Assembly (NCBI RefSeq): GCF_945952055.1
Contig: NZ_CAMFHB010000002.1
Location: forward strand, 1 to 64,000
DNA from: an uncultured Alsobacter sp.
Lineage (GTDB): Bacteria > Pseudomonadota > Alphaproteobacteria > Rhizobiales > Beijerinckiaceae
DNA length: 64,000 bases
Direction of reading: 5' to 3'
Shown here: in pieces, positions 25,650 to 35,064 of the stretch
Numbering within the stretch: the stretch's first letter is position 1
Layout: each line of letters starts with the position of its first letter
The notes under the pieces: generated by a model
The model's input: the letters and a program-made list of their open reading frames with translations, nothing else
Told to the model about the DNA's origin: nothing
Databases searched by the model: none
Translations under genes and position numbers: made by a program

Positions 25650-26558
25650 ATGGCTGACGTCATTGCCCCCGTCACTCCCGCTTCGGTTGCCGTCGTCGGA
25701 GCCGGCACCATGGGCGTCGGCATCGCCTACGTGCACGCCGTCGCCGGCTCGCAGGTGTGGCTCGTCGAGCCCGGCCAGGCCCGCCGCGAGGCGGTGCGCG
25801 GCATCCTTGCCGAGGCCGCGGCCTCCGGCCTGAAGCGGGGCAAGCTCACGGCCGACCAGGCCGGACGCGTCGAGACGGCCATCGCCATGGTCGGCGACGC
25901 CACCGATCTGCCGCGCGGCATGGACCTGATCGTCGAGACGGTGCCGGAACTGCCCGATCTCAAGGAGCGCGTGCTGCGCCAGCTCGCCGCGCTCGAGCCG
26001 CGCATTCTGGCCACCAACACGAGCTCGATCTCGATCGACCGGCTTTCCAGCTGCGCGCTCGATCCGTCCCGCTTCCTCGGCATGCACTACTTCAACCCGG
26101 TCTGGTCGCTGCCGATGGTCGAACTCGTGCGCGGGGCCGCGACGAGCGACGAAGCGGTGGCGCTGGCGCGCGCCTTCGCGGAGTCGACCGGCAAGACCAC
26201 GATCGTCTCGCGCGACGTGCCGGGCTTCGCGACGAGCCGCCTCGACATGCTCGCCGCCATCGAGGCGATCCGCATGCTGGAGGACGGCGTCGCCAGCGCC
26301 GAGGACATCGACAAGGGCCAGGTCGTCGCGTTCCGCCATCCGGTCGGGCCGCTGAAGCTGTGCGACATCGTCGGGCTCGACGTGCGGCTCGACATCGCCC
26401 TGTACCTCTCCTCGAAGCTCGGCGACCGCTTCGCCCCGCCCAAGCTCCTGCGCGACAAGGTCGCCCGCGGGGAGCTCGGCGTGAAGTCCGGAAAGGGCTT
26501 CTTCGACTGGTCCGACACCCGCTACTTCGTTTCCAAGGACGCAGGTCCCCGCGCATGA
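25650..26558 (+). CDS. 3-hydroxyacyl-CoA dehydrogenase
   Basis: A 302-residue NAD-dependent enzyme of the HBDH/FadB-like family. It has the N-terminal Rossmann motif GAGTMGVGIAYV, the catalytic-region HYFNPVWSLPMVELVRG (about 149-165), and the C-terminal dimerisation domain with FRHPVGPLKLCDIVGLDV. It oxidises a 3-hydroxyacyl-CoA to the 3-ketoacyl-CoA, the step after the hot-dog hydratases. Its stop codon is overlapped by the ATG of the acyl-CoA dehydrogenase. Confidence 0.92.
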   Translation: MADVIAPVTPASVAVVGAGTMGVGIAYVHAVAGSQVWLVEPGQARREAVRGILAEAAASGLKRGKLTADQAGRVETAIAMVGDATDLPRGMDLIVETVPELPDLKERVLRQLAALEPRILATNTSSISIDRLSSCALDPSRFLGMHYFNPVWSLPMVELVRGAATSDEAVALARAFAESTGKTTIVSRDVPGFATSRLDMLAAIEAIRMLEDGVASAEDIDKGQVVAFRHPVGPLKLCDIVGLDVRLDIALYLSSKLGDRFAPPKLLRDKVARGELGVKSGKGFFDWSDTRYFVSKDAGPRA

Positions 26559-27730
26559 ACACGCTCTTCCGCTCCTCCCTCGTCGACACCGCCGAGCACC
26601 ACGCGATGCTGCGCGACAGCGTCGGGAAGCTGGTCGGCCGCTACGGTCGCAAGTACTTCCAGGAGGTCACCAAGGCGAAGCAGAAGCCCACGGAGCTGTG
26701 GAACGAGCTCGGCCGGGCCGGCTTCCTCGGCGTGCACGCGCCGGAAGCCCATGGCGGCAGCGGCGCCGGGCTCGCCGACTACCACGTTGTGGTCGAAGAG
26801 GTGGCGGCCAACGGCTGCCCGATCCTGTCGCTCGTCATCAACTCGATCTGCGTGCCGATCCTCGACCAGCACGCCAGCGACGACCTGAAAAAGGCCTGGC
26901 TGCCCGGCCTCGCCGATGGGTCACGCCGCCTCGCGTTCGCGATCACGGAGCCGGACGCCGGTACGAACACCCACAAGATCAGCACCGTCGTGCGCAAATC
27001 GGGCAAGGGCTGGACGCTGTCGGGCACCAAGTACTGGACCTCGGCGGTCGACGAATCCGACGGCATCATGGTCGTCGCGCGCGGCGAGACGCTCGACGCC
27101 AAGGGCCGGGCGCCGCTCTCCCTCTTCATCGTGCCCGCCGACGCGCCGGGCATCAGCAGGACGCCCATCGAGACGGCGCTGCACGTGCCCGAGACGCAGT
27201 TCATGATGTTCTTCGACAACGTGCAGCTCGACGAGGGCAGCCTGATCGGCGTCGAGGGCCAGGGCCTGAAGCAGGTCTTCGCTGGCCTCAATCCCGAGCG
27301 CGTCTGCGCGGCCGCGATCAACAACGGCATTTCCCGTTTCGCCCTCGAGCGCGGCGCGCAGTACGCCCGCGAGCGCAAGGTGTGGGACGTGCCGATCGGC
27401 GCTCACCAGGGCATCGCCCACCCGCTGGCCAAGGCCTTCGCCGCCGTGCAGCAGGCCCGCCTCATGACAGCGCGGGCCGCGCAGCTCTCCGACGAGGGCT
27501 CGGCCGAGGCGGGCGAGGCCGCCAACCTCGCCAAGTTCGCCGCCGCCGACGCCTCCCTCGAGGCGCTCGACCAGGCGATCCAGATCCATGGCGGCAACGG
27601 CCTGTCGATCGAGTACGGCCTCGCCGACCTGTGGTTCGTCGCCCGCCTGCACAAGACGGCTCCCGTGAGCCGCGAAATGATCCTGAACTTCGTCGCCCAG
27701 CACAGCCTCGGTCTTCCCAAGAGCTATTGA
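26555..27730 (+). CDS. Acyl-CoA dehydrogenase
   Basis: A 391-residue flavoprotein of the acyl-CoA dehydrogenase family. Flavin/substrate motifs FAITEPDAGTNTHK and SGTKYWTSAVD are followed by the C-terminal helical domain with IQIHGGNGLSIEYGLADLW. It introduces the alpha-beta double bond that the hydratase pair then hydrates. ATG 26555 overlaps the previous TGA (ATGA), indicating coupling with the hydroxyacyl-CoA dehydrogenase. Confidence 0.92.
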   Translation: MNTLFRSSLVDTAEHHAMLRDSVGKLVGRYGRKYFQEVTKAKQKPTELWNELGRAGFLGVHAPEAHGGSGAGLADYHVVVEEVAANGCPILSLVINSICVPILDQHASDDLKKAWLPGLADGSRRLAFAITEPDAGTNTHKISTVVRKSGKGWTLSGTKYWTSAVDESDGIMVVARGETLDAKGRAPLSLFIVPADAPGISRTPIETALHVPETQFMMFFDNVQLDEGSLIGVEGQGLKQVFAGLNPERVCAAAINNGISRFALERGAQYARERKVWDVPIGAHQGIAHPLAKAFAAVQQARLMTARAAQLSDEGSAEAGEAANLAKFAAADASLEALDQAIQIHGGNGLSIEYGLADLWFVARLHKTAPVSREMILNFVAQHSLGLPKSY

Positions 27731-27742
27731 GCGGGTTTTCCC

Positions 27743-29272
27743 ATGTCGACCTCGTTCGCCACCATCCTGCGCGACCTTGCGGCCCGGCGTCCCGACGCGC
27801 CGGCGCTGACCTGCGGCGACGTGACCTGGACCTTCCGGGATCTCGACACGCGCAGCTCGCAGACGGCGCAGGCGCTGATCGCCGACGGGGTGCGACCGGG
27901 CGACCGGGTGGGTGTCCTCTCACGCAACTGCGCGGAATTCTATGAGCTCATCTACGCCTGCAGCAAGGCGGGCGCGATCCTCGTTGGCCTGAACTGGCGC
28001 CTCTCCTCTTACGAGATCGAGGCGATCGTGGCCGACGCCGCACCGACCGTGATCGTCACCGGCGCCTCCGGCGAGGGCGACCTGCTCAGCCAGCCGGTGC
28101 GCGGCGCGAAGTCCCTCAAGCGGATCGTCTCGATCGGCGACGCATACGAGGCGTGGCGTGCTGGTGCTCCCAAGGCCGACACCGGTCATGCGGGCGCGGC
28201 GGACGACGTCGCCATGCTGCTCTACACCTCCGGCACGACGGGCCTGCCGAAGGGCGCGATGCTCACCAACCGGGGCATGTGCTATTCGAGGCGCCTCGGC
28301 GAGGCCTGGGGCATGACCGCCGACAGCGTCAACCTCGTGGCCATGCCCCTCTTCCACATCGGCGGAAGCGGCTACGGGTCGAGCACCATGCTGCTGGGCG
28401 GACACACGGTCCTGATGAAGGACGTGAACCTGCCGCTCATCGCCACGACGATCGAGCAGCACAAGGTCACGCACGCCTTTTTCGTGCCGACGGTCCTGCA
28501 GGCGCTGATCGATGTCCCGGGCATCGAGGCGATGGACCTCGCCAGCATGAAGCTCCTGATGTACGGAGCCTCGCCGATCAGCGAGACGCTGCTGCGCAAT
28601 GCCCTGCAGGTGCTGTCCTGCGACTTCATCCAAGCCTACGGCATGACGGAGACGTCGGGTACGGTGGTCACGCTGGAGCCCGTCTACCACCGGCTCGACG
28701 GGACCTCGACGGAGCGCCTGCGCTCGTGCGGCCGCGCCCTCCCCTTCGCCGAGATCCGCATCACCAACACGGTCACAGGCAACGAGGTGCCGCGCGGCGA
28801 CGTCGGCGAGATCTGGGTCCGTTCCGAAATGGTCATGAAGGGCTACTGGAACAACCAGCGCGCCACCGAAGAGGCCATCACGAAGGACGGCTGGTTGCGC
28901 ACGGGCGACGCCGCCTACCAGGACGCCGACGGGTTCATCTACCTCTACGACCGCTACAAGGACCTGATCATCTCGGGTGGCGAGAACATCTACCCGGCCG
29001 AGGTGGAGAACGCCCTGCTGGCGCACCCCGGCGTGTCCGAATGCGCGGTCATCGGCATCCCGCACCCGCGCTGGGGCGAGACGCCCCGCGCCATCGTCGT
29101 CCCGCGTGCCGGCCACGCGCCGACGGAGGCCGAGCTCATCGCCTTCGCCCGCACGCGGCTCGCCCACTACAAGTGTCCGACCTCCGTCGTGCTGGCCGAG
29201 ACACTGCCCCGCAATGCCTCCGGCAAGCTGCTCAAACGCGAACTGCGCAAGGTCTACATGCCGCCGGGCTGA
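27743..29272 (+). CDS. AMP-dependent acyl-CoA synthetase (fatty-acid/aryl acid type)
   Basis: A 509-residue ANL ligase. Motifs are LLYTSGTTGLPKGAML, AYGMTETSG, GWLRTGDAA, YKDLIISGGENIYPAEVE and the C-terminal catalytic Lys region NASGKLLKREL. It is a second ligase in the cluster, distinct from the one at 20321, so two different acids, or an early and a late intermediate, are likely activated. It is 12 bases after the acyl-CoA dehydrogenase gene and precedes the Liv-type transporter. Confidence 0.92.
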   Translation: MSTSFATILRDLAARRPDAPALTCGDVTWTFRDLDTRSSQTAQALIADGVRPGDRVGVLSRNCAEFYELIYACSKAGAILVGLNWRLSSYEIEAIVADAAPTVIVTGASGEGDLLSQPVRGAKSLKRIVSIGDAYEAWRAGAPKADTGHAGAADDVAMLLYTSGTTGLPKGAMLTNRGMCYSRRLGEAWGMTADSVNLVAMPLFHIGGSGYGSSTMLLGGHTVLMKDVNLPLIATTIEQHKVTHAFFVPTVLQALIDVPGIEAMDLASMKLLMYGASPISETLLRNALQVLSCDFIQAYGMTETSGTVVTLEPVYHRLDGTSTERLRSCGRALPFAEIRITNTVTGNEVPRGDVGEIWVRSEMVMKGYWNNQRATEEAITKDGWLRTGDAAYQDADGFIYLYDRYKDLIISGGENIYPAEVENALLAHPGVSECAVIGIPHPRWGETPRAIVVPRAGHAPTEAELIAFARTRLAHYKCPTSVVLAETLPRNASGKLLKRELRKVYMPPG

Positions 29273-29323
29273 AGCACGCAAGCCTCAATGCGAACAATGA
29301 CACCAACATCCTGGAGGGAACAC

Positions 29324-30562
29324 ATGGAACAGCATAAGGGCAAGTTGGAGATCGCGCGCCGCGCCGCTCTGGGCCTGGCGGTCGCCGCCGCCGTGGGCTA
29401 CGGCGTGGGCTCGGTGAAGGCGCAGGAGAGCCCCGCCGACGGCGTCACCAAGGACCGCATCGACTGGGGCCTGCTCATGGACATGAGCGGCCCGACCTCC
29501 GCCTCCCAGTCGATCTGGGTCGCTGGCTTCCAGGACTACATGAAGAAGGTCAACGAGGGCGGCGGCATCTTCGGCCGCAAGGTCAACGTGCTGGCCGAGG
29601 ACAACCGCTTCAATGCGGCCACCGACAAGATCGCCTTTGAGAAGCTCGTCGGCCAGACGCCCGTCATCGCGATCTCCGGCATGGGCACGTCGGCCTCTCA
29701 GGTGGCGCTCGCCCCGACCATCAAGGCCGGCAAGGTGCCGATCGTGGGCACCTACACCTCGACCAGCGCACTGTCCGAGCCGGTCACGCCGATGGTCTAC
29801 AACGGCTTCTGCGGGTACAAGCAGATGGCCCAGGCCGGCGTCGGCTACCTCGCCGAGAAGACGGGGGCCAAGGCCCCCAAGGTCGTGACCGTGGCGATCG
29901 AGAGCGCCGGCGGCAAGGAGTACCACGACTACGTGGCCGAGGCGGTCGGCAAGCTCGGCGGCACCGCGCAGCTCATCTCGGTCAAGGTGACGGCGGCCGA
30001 CATCACCCCGCAGATCCTCGAGCTGATGGCGGCCAAGCCCGACTTCATCACGATCTACGGCGTCGCCAACACCTCGATCCTGACCATGAAGGCGCTGGGC
30101 CAGTACGGCGCGAAGATCCCGGCCTTCGGCATCACCTATCTCGGCGCCCCGCAGATCTTCAAGGCCATCGGCCCTGAGGCCGGCGCCAACTACAACTTCA
30201 TCAGCTGCTTTACGCCCGGCGGCGCGGACGCCTCGGCCGGCAACGCCGAGATGTCGGCCTATGCCGACAAGGTGGGCCGCGGCGCCATGAAGGAAGACAT
30301 CAACTACGTGGCCGGCTGGGTCGTCGGCCAGATGGCCGCCGAGGCGCTGCAGCGCACCGGCGACAACCCGACCCGCGCCAAGCTCGTGGAGACGCTCTCG
30401 AAGGGCTTCACGGTCGACAGCAAGGGCCTCGCCGCGCCGTTCACCTACACCCCCACGAACAACACGGGGCCTGTCGTCTTCAAGATGTTCGGCTACGATT
30501 ACGCCACGAACAAGTTCAAGGCATTCGGCGAGTACGCCGACTACGCCAAGTACACGAAGTGA
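29324..30562 (+). CDS. Branched-chain amino acid-type ABC transporter substrate-binding protein
   Basis: A 412-residue periplasmic binding protein of the LivK/Peripla_BP_6 group. A signal peptide is visible (ARRAALGLAVAAAVGYGVGSVKAQ). The mature start DRIDWGLLMDMSGPTSA is typical. ATG 29324 follows CTGGAGGG at good spacing; the upstream in-frame ATG at 29288 is rejected. In catabolic clusters such transporters frequently import aromatic or alicyclic acids and not amino acids, and the setting here favours that. Confidence 0.92.
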   Translation: MEQHKGKLEIARRAALGLAVAAAVGYGVGSVKAQESPADGVTKDRIDWGLLMDMSGPTSASQSIWVAGFQDYMKKVNEGGGIFGRKVNVLAEDNRFNAATDKIAFEKLVGQTPVIAISGMGTSASQVALAPTIKAGKVPIVGTYTSTSALSEPVTPMVYNGFCGYKQMAQAGVGYLAEKTGAKAPKVVTVAIESAGGKEYHDYVAEAVGKLGGTAQLISVKVTAADITPQILELMAAKPDFITIYGVANTSILTMKALGQYGAKIPAFGITYLGAPQIFKAIGPEAGANYNFISCFTPGGADASAGNAEMSAYADKVGRGAMKEDINYVAGWVVGQMAAEALQRTGDNPTRAKLVETLSKGFTVDSKGLAAPFTYTPTNNTGPVVFKMFGYDYATNKFKAFGEYADYAKYTK

Positions 30563-30594
30563 CAGCCGACTAAGGCTGCGCCGGGAGGGCGACC

Positions 30595-31461
30595 ATGTTC
30601 CAGCAGGTGCTGTTCAGCGGAATGGCCTTGGGCAGCATCTACGGGCTGGTCGCCCTGGGATTCGCCGTGATCTTCAAGGCCACGGAAGTCTTCAACTTCG
30701 CCCAGGGCATGTTCGTGGTGTGCGGCGCCTATCTCGCCGTCACCGCGATCGCGATCCTGGACCTGCCCTTCCCAGTCGCCGTCCTGTTCGTGCTCGTGAT
30801 GGCCGCGCTCATCGGCGCGGTCATCCAGAGCACGCTGATCCAGCCGCTCGCCGGCCGGCCCATCCTGGCGGTCATCATGCTCACGATCGCCATATCGATC
30901 GTGCTGCGCGCCGGCATCGAAATCGCCTATGGCCCGCCGGCCCGCACCCTGACCACGCCCATGCCGAGCGGCGGCTTCGCCTTCATGGGGCTCATGATCT
31001 CCAAGCTCCACCTCACCGCCGCGCTGGTCAGCTGGGCCTGCGTGATCCTGTTCGGCCTGTTCTTCCGCTACACCTCGATCGGCCTCCTGATGCGCGCCAC
31101 GGCCGACAGCCACGAGGCGGCAACGATCTCCGGCATCCGCGTCAACACCATGAACCGCCTCGCCTGGGGGATCGGCTTCACGCTGGCGGCCATCGGCGGC
31201 GTCTTCCTCGGCCAGTTGCAGATCGTCTCGACCGAGCTCGAGAGCATCGGGCTCCTGGCCCTTCCGGCCGTCGTCATCGGCGGCATGCAGAGCATCCCGG
31301 GCGCCGTCCTCGGCGGGCTCCTCGTCGGGGTCATCGAGCAGCTCGCGGCCGCCTACATCTCGCCCAAGGCCAGCGACGTGGCGATCTACGTGCTGCTGCT
31401 CGCCATCCTGATGGTCCGGCCGTGGGGTCTGCTCGGCCAGCGCGGCATCAACCGGGTCTGA
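30595..31461 (+). CDS. Branched-chain-type ABC permease, LivH family
   Basis: A 288-residue integral membrane protein with about eight hydrophobic segments. The N-terminal GMALGSIYGLVALGFAVIFKATEVFNFAQG block is the hallmark of LivH proteins. It follows the binding protein by 32 bases. Confidence 0.93.
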   Translation: MFQQVLFSGMALGSIYGLVALGFAVIFKATEVFNFAQGMFVVCGAYLAVTAIAILDLPFPVAVLFVLVMAALIGAVIQSTLIQPLAGRPILAVIMLTIAISIVLRAGIEIAYGPPARTLTTPMPSGGFAFMGLMISKLHLTAALVSWACVILFGLFFRYTSIGLLMRATADSHEAATISGIRVNTMNRLAWGIGFTLAAIGGVFLGQLQIVSTELESIGLLALPAVVIGGMQSIPGAVLGGLLVGVIEQLAAAYISPKASDVAIYVLLLAILMVRPWGLLGQRGINRV

Positions 31462-31476
31462 GGAAGCGGAGCATCC

Positions 31477-32577
31477 ATGTCCTCGGCCACGACGTCCTCC
31501 CCCACCGCCACGGCCCGCCCGGGCGTCCGCCCCGGCCTCGGCCGGATCGTGCTCCTCATCCTCGCGGTCGCGGCGCTGCTCTACGTCCCGACGCTGCTGA
31601 CCGAGCGGGCGATCTTCGGGCATCGCCTCTCCAACATGCAGCTGTTGAACCTGGGCCTCACCCAGATCAACCTGATGCTGATCTCGATGCTCGGCGCGCT
31701 CTCGCTCAACTACCTGATGGGCTGCGCCGGCCTGATCTCGATCGGCCATGCCGCCTTCTACGCGACCGGCGCGATGGCCGCGGCCGTCACGGGCACGCAG
31801 CTCGGCTGGCCCTTCCCGCTGGTGCTGGTCGCCGCCGGCGTCGCAGGGGGCGTGGTCGGCGCGCTCGCGGGCCTGCCGTCGCTGCGCGTGCGCGGCCTCT
31901 ACTTCGTGCTCTCGACGATGGCCGTGCATTACATGGTCACGTTCGGCTTCCTCGAATACCAGTTCCGCGTCTTCGACGTGGTCGGCATCCCCTTCGCCAC
32001 GCCCTCGCTGTTCGGGTTCGAGCTCAGCACGCCGACCCGCTGGTACTTCGTTCTGCTGGCGCTGGTGGTGCTGACCTACTGGGGCCTCAGGAACACCCTG
32101 CGCTCGCGCGAAGGCCGGGCGATGCTGGCCATGCGCGACCACGAGCGCGCGGCGGTGGCGGCAGGCGTCGACGTGCGGGTCCTGCGCATCAAGGCCTTCG
32201 GGCTGAGCTCGGCGATCGCGGGCGTCGCCGGCGCGCTCTATGCCTATTACCTGTCCAACGCCACGGCAGAAACCTTCGGTATCAATTTCGCCATCCAGTT
32301 CATCGCCATGATCATCATCGGCGGGATGGGATCGCTGGCCGGCGCCATCATCGGCGCCGCCGTGTGGCTGCTCCTGCCCTCCGTCATCGGCGGCATGGCG
32401 AGCGAGATCGGCCCGATGCCGGGCCTCCTCGGATCGCTGCTCACCGAGCACCGGGCCCAGTTCGTCCAGCTCATCTTCGGCGTGCTGGTCATCGTGCTGC
32501 TCATCTTCGCCCCCGGCGGCCTCGTCGGTCTCGCCCACCGGTTCAAGGCCCTCTTCGGCCGCAGGAGCGAAGGATGA
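31477..32577 (+). CDS. Branched-chain-type ABC permease, LivM family
   Basis: A 366-residue integral membrane protein with many hydrophobic helices. It contains the LivM signature around SLNYLMGCAGLISIGHAAFYATGA and a cytoplasmic loop RSREGRAMLAMRDHERAA for ATPase contact. A ~25-residue polar N-terminal tail precedes the first helix. Its stop codon is overlapped by the LivF ATG. Confidence 0.93.
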   Translation: MSSATTSSPTATARPGVRPGLGRIVLLILAVAALLYVPTLLTERAIFGHRLSNMQLLNLGLTQINLMLISMLGALSLNYLMGCAGLISIGHAAFYATGAMAAAVTGTQLGWPFPLVLVAAGVAGGVVGALAGLPSLRVRGLYFVLSTMAVHYMVTFGFLEYQFRVFDVVGIPFATPSLFGFELSTPTRWYFVLLALVVLTYWGLRNTLRSREGRAMLAMRDHERAAVAAGVDVRVLRIKAFGLSSAIAGVAGALYAYYLSNATAETFGINFAIQFIAMIIIGGMGSLAGAIIGAAVWLLLPSVIGGMASEIGPMPGLLGSLLTEHRAQFVQLIFGVLVIVLLIFAPGGLVGLAHRFKALFGRRSEG

Positions 32578-33332
32578 GCGCGCTTCTCTCCATCGAAGGT
32601 CTGTCGGCCGGCTACCACCGCAAGGGCCTGACGCTCGAGGACGTGACCCTGCCGATCGGCAAGGGTCGGATCGTGGCGCTGCTCGGGGCCAACGGCGCCG
32701 GCAAGACCACCCTGATCCGCGCAGTCTCGGGCGTCATCGACCTGCATGGCGGGTCCATCATGGCGGGCCGCGCCACGTTCGACGGGCGCGACGTGACCCG
32801 CATGAGCGCCGACCGGATCGTGCGGCTGGGCATGGGCCAGGTGCCGGAAGGCCGCCTCGTGTTCAAGACCCTGAGCGTCGAGGACAACCTCGCCGTCGGC
32901 GCCGCCGTGCTGCCCCGCGGCCGGCGCACCGCGCGGCTCGATGCGATCTACCAGCTTTTTCCGCGCCTGGCCGAGCGGCGCAAGCAGGCCGCGGGCCTGA
33001 TGTCGGGCGGCGAGCAGCAGATGCTGGCCGTGGGGCGGGCACTCGCTTCCGAGCCGCGGCTGATCCTCATCGATGAGCTGTCGCTCGGGCTGGCGCCGCT
33101 CATCGTCAAGGCCATCTACGACCAGCTGAAGGTCATCGTGGCCGAGTTCGGCACGGCGATGCTGGTGGTGGAGCAGAACGCGCGGCTGGCGTTGCAGTAC
33201 TGCGACGAGGCGCACGTGCTGGAGCGCGGCCGCATCGTGCTGTCCGGCACGGCTGCCGCGGTGGCGGGCGATCCGAAGATCCGGGAGTCCTATCTCGGCC
33301 TCGGCGAGGCCCGCCAGGGAGACGCGGCATGA
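32574..33332 (+). CDS. Branched-chain-type ABC transporter ATPase, LivF family
   Basis: A 252-residue ATPase. It has Walker A GANGAGKTT, signature MSGGEQQMLAVG, Walker B LILIDELSLGLAP and the H-loop replaced by the LivF-type VVEQN. ATG 32574 gives a four-base overlap with LivM and the gene also overlaps LivG by four bases. Confidence 0.93.
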   Translation: MSALLSIEGLSAGYHRKGLTLEDVTLPIGKGRIVALLGANGAGKTTLIRAVSGVIDLHGGSIMAGRATFDGRDVTRMSADRIVRLGMGQVPEGRLVFKTLSVEDNLAVGAAVLPRGRRTARLDAIYQLFPRLAERRKQAAGLMSGGEQQMLAVGRALASEPRLILIDELSLGLAPLIVKAIYDQLKVIVAEFGTAMLVVEQNARLALQYCDEAHVLERGRIVLSGTAAAVAGDPKIRESYLGLGEARQGDAA

Positions 33333-34108
33333 GCGACGCGCTCCTGCAGGTGCAGAACCTCGACATGCGCTTCGGTGGCATCGTGGCGCTGCGTGACGTC
33401 AGCTTCGCGGCGCGGCGCGGCCAGGTCACCTCCGTGATCGGGCCCAACGGTGCCGGCAAGACGACGCTGATCAACTGCATCACGGGCATGTACCGGGCGA
33501 CGAGCGGCAATATCCTTTATGCCGGCAGCGACCTCGCGCGGCAGTCACCGCACGCGATCGCCCGGGCCGGCATCGCACGGACCTTCCAGAACATCGCCCT
33601 CTTCGACGGTCTGACCATCGCCGACAACCTGAAGCTCGCCCGCTACCAGCACGGCACCACGGGCCTCCTCGAAGGGGCCCTTCGCACGCCGCGGGTGCGC
33701 CGCGAGGAGGCCGAGGCCGACCGGCGCGTCGAGGAAACGCTCGCCTTCCTCGGGCTCTCCGATATCGCCGGGAACACGCCGTCCGAGCTCTCCTACGGCA
33801 CGCAGAAGCAGGTCGAGTTCGCCCGGGCGCTCATGCAGGACGCGACCATGATCCTGCTCGACGAGCCCATGGCCGGGATGAGCCGAGCCGAAAAGACCAG
33901 GTTCGTCGACCTGATCCTGCGGGTGCGCGACTCGCTGGGCGTCTCGTTCCTGCTGGTCGAGCACGACATGCCGGTGGTGATGGGAGTGTCCGACCACATC
34001 GTGGTGCTGGACTTCGGCAGCAAGATCGCCGAGGGCCTGCCAGCCGAGATCCGCGAGAACGAGGCGGTCATCGCCGCCTATCTCGGCACCGACGCGGAGG
34101 CGCACTGA
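33329..34108 (+). CDS. Branched-chain-type ABC transporter ATPase, LivG family
   Basis: A 259-residue ATPase. It has Walker A GPNGAGKTT, a LivG-type ITGMYRATSGNI stretch, signature LSYGTQKQVEFARAL (the second Gly of SGGQ is not kept, common in this family), Walker B MILLDEPMAGMS, and LLVEHDM. It shares its final base with the ATG of the esterase gene, so the transporter and esterase are one transcript. Confidence 0.92.
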   Translation: MSDALLQVQNLDMRFGGIVALRDVSFAARRGQVTSVIGPNGAGKTTLINCITGMYRATSGNILYAGSDLARQSPHAIARAGIARTFQNIALFDGLTIADNLKLARYQHGTTGLLEGALRTPRVRREEAEADRRVEETLAFLGLSDIAGNTPSELSYGTQKQVEFARALMQDATMILLDEPMAGMSRAEKTRFVDLILRVRDSLGVSFLLVEHDMPVVMGVSDHIVVLDFGSKIAEGLPAEIRENEAVIAAYLGTDAEAH

Positions 34109-35031
34109 TGGCGCTCGACCCCTTCCTGGCCGACCTCGTCGCCATCGCGGCCAAATTTCCCGCCATGAGCGCACTGCCGGTCGAGCGGGTCCGCAAGGCG
34201 GTGCCGCGCCAGCTCGCAACGGGGCTTCCGAAGGTGGAGGTCGCCTCGGTCGAGGACATCGCCATTCCCGGCCCCGACCAGCCCATTCCGCTGCGCGTCT
34301 ACAGGCCGGACGCGGGCCATGGCCACCCGGTGACGGTGTTCTTCCACGGCAGCGGGTTCGTGATCTGTAGCCTCGACACCCACGACGACATGTGCCGGCA
34401 GATCTGCCGCGGCTCGGGGCACGTCGTCGTGTCGGTCGACTACCGGCTGGCGCCAGAGCACCCCTTCCCGGCCGCCCCGCGCGACTGCCTGGCGGCCGTC
34501 CAGTGGGTCGCGGCGAACGCGTTGACCTTCGGCGGCGACCCCGCCCGCCTCGCCGTGTGCGGCGACAGCGCCGGCGGGTGCCTCGCGACCGTTGTGGCCC
34601 GGCAGTGCCGGGATGCCGGCGGTCCCCGCATCGCCGCCCAGGCGCTGATCTATCCCGTCACCGACCACTACAGCGCCTCGCACGATTCCTACGCCGAGCG
34701 TGGCAGCGGCTACGGCATGACCGAAGGCGACATGCGCTGGTTCTGGAACCACTATTGCCCCGACCCAGCCCAGGGCGCCGATCCGGTGGCGTCGCCCCTG
34801 CGCGCCGGCGACCTCGCCGGCCTGCCCCCAACATACCTGGTCACCGCAGAATATGACGTCCTGCGCGACGAGGGTCGGCTCTATGCCGGCAAGCTGACGG
34901 AAGACGGCGTGCCGGTCACGACGCGGCACTACGACGACGTGAACCACGGCTATCTGCACTGGGTCGGCATCGTACCCACCGCAACGCGCACCATGGACGA
35001 ACTCACGCTTTGGTTGCGCGAAGCCGTCTAA
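34108..35031 (+). CDS. Alpha/beta hydrolase, hormone-sensitive-lipase-type esterase
   Basis: A 307-residue alpha/beta hydrolase of family IV. The oxyanion block reads F-F-H-G-S-G-F (HGGG variant), the nucleophile elbow is GDSAGG, the acid is in AEYDVLRDEG, and the His is in VNHGYLHW. No signal peptide, so it is intracellular. It could cleave the ester or lactone formed by the Baeyer-Villiger monooxygenase. It begins on the last base of the LivG gene. Confidence 0.9.
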   Translation: MALDPFLADLVAIAAKFPAMSALPVERVRKAVPRQLATGLPKVEVASVEDIAIPGPDQPIPLRVYRPDAGHGHPVTVFFHGSGFVICSLDTHDDMCRQICRGSGHVVVSVDYRLAPEHPFPAAPRDCLAAVQWVAANALTFGGDPARLAVCGDSAGGCLATVVARQCRDAGGPRIAAQALIYPVTDHYSASHDSYAERGSGYGMTEGDMRWFWNHYCPDPAQGADPVASPLRAGDLAGLPPTYLVTAEYDVLRDEGRLYAGKLTEDGVPVTTRHYDDVNHGYLHWVGIVPTATRTMDELTLWLREAV

Positions 35032-35064
35032 CCCCCTGATCAAGAGTCACAAAGGACGCCGCCC

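Noticed and set aside
30541-32538. 665-codon antisense frame across livH/livM
   Set aside because: Low-complexity Asp/Glu/His/Arg-rich translation and no family resemblance; mirrors the hydrophobic codons of the permeases.
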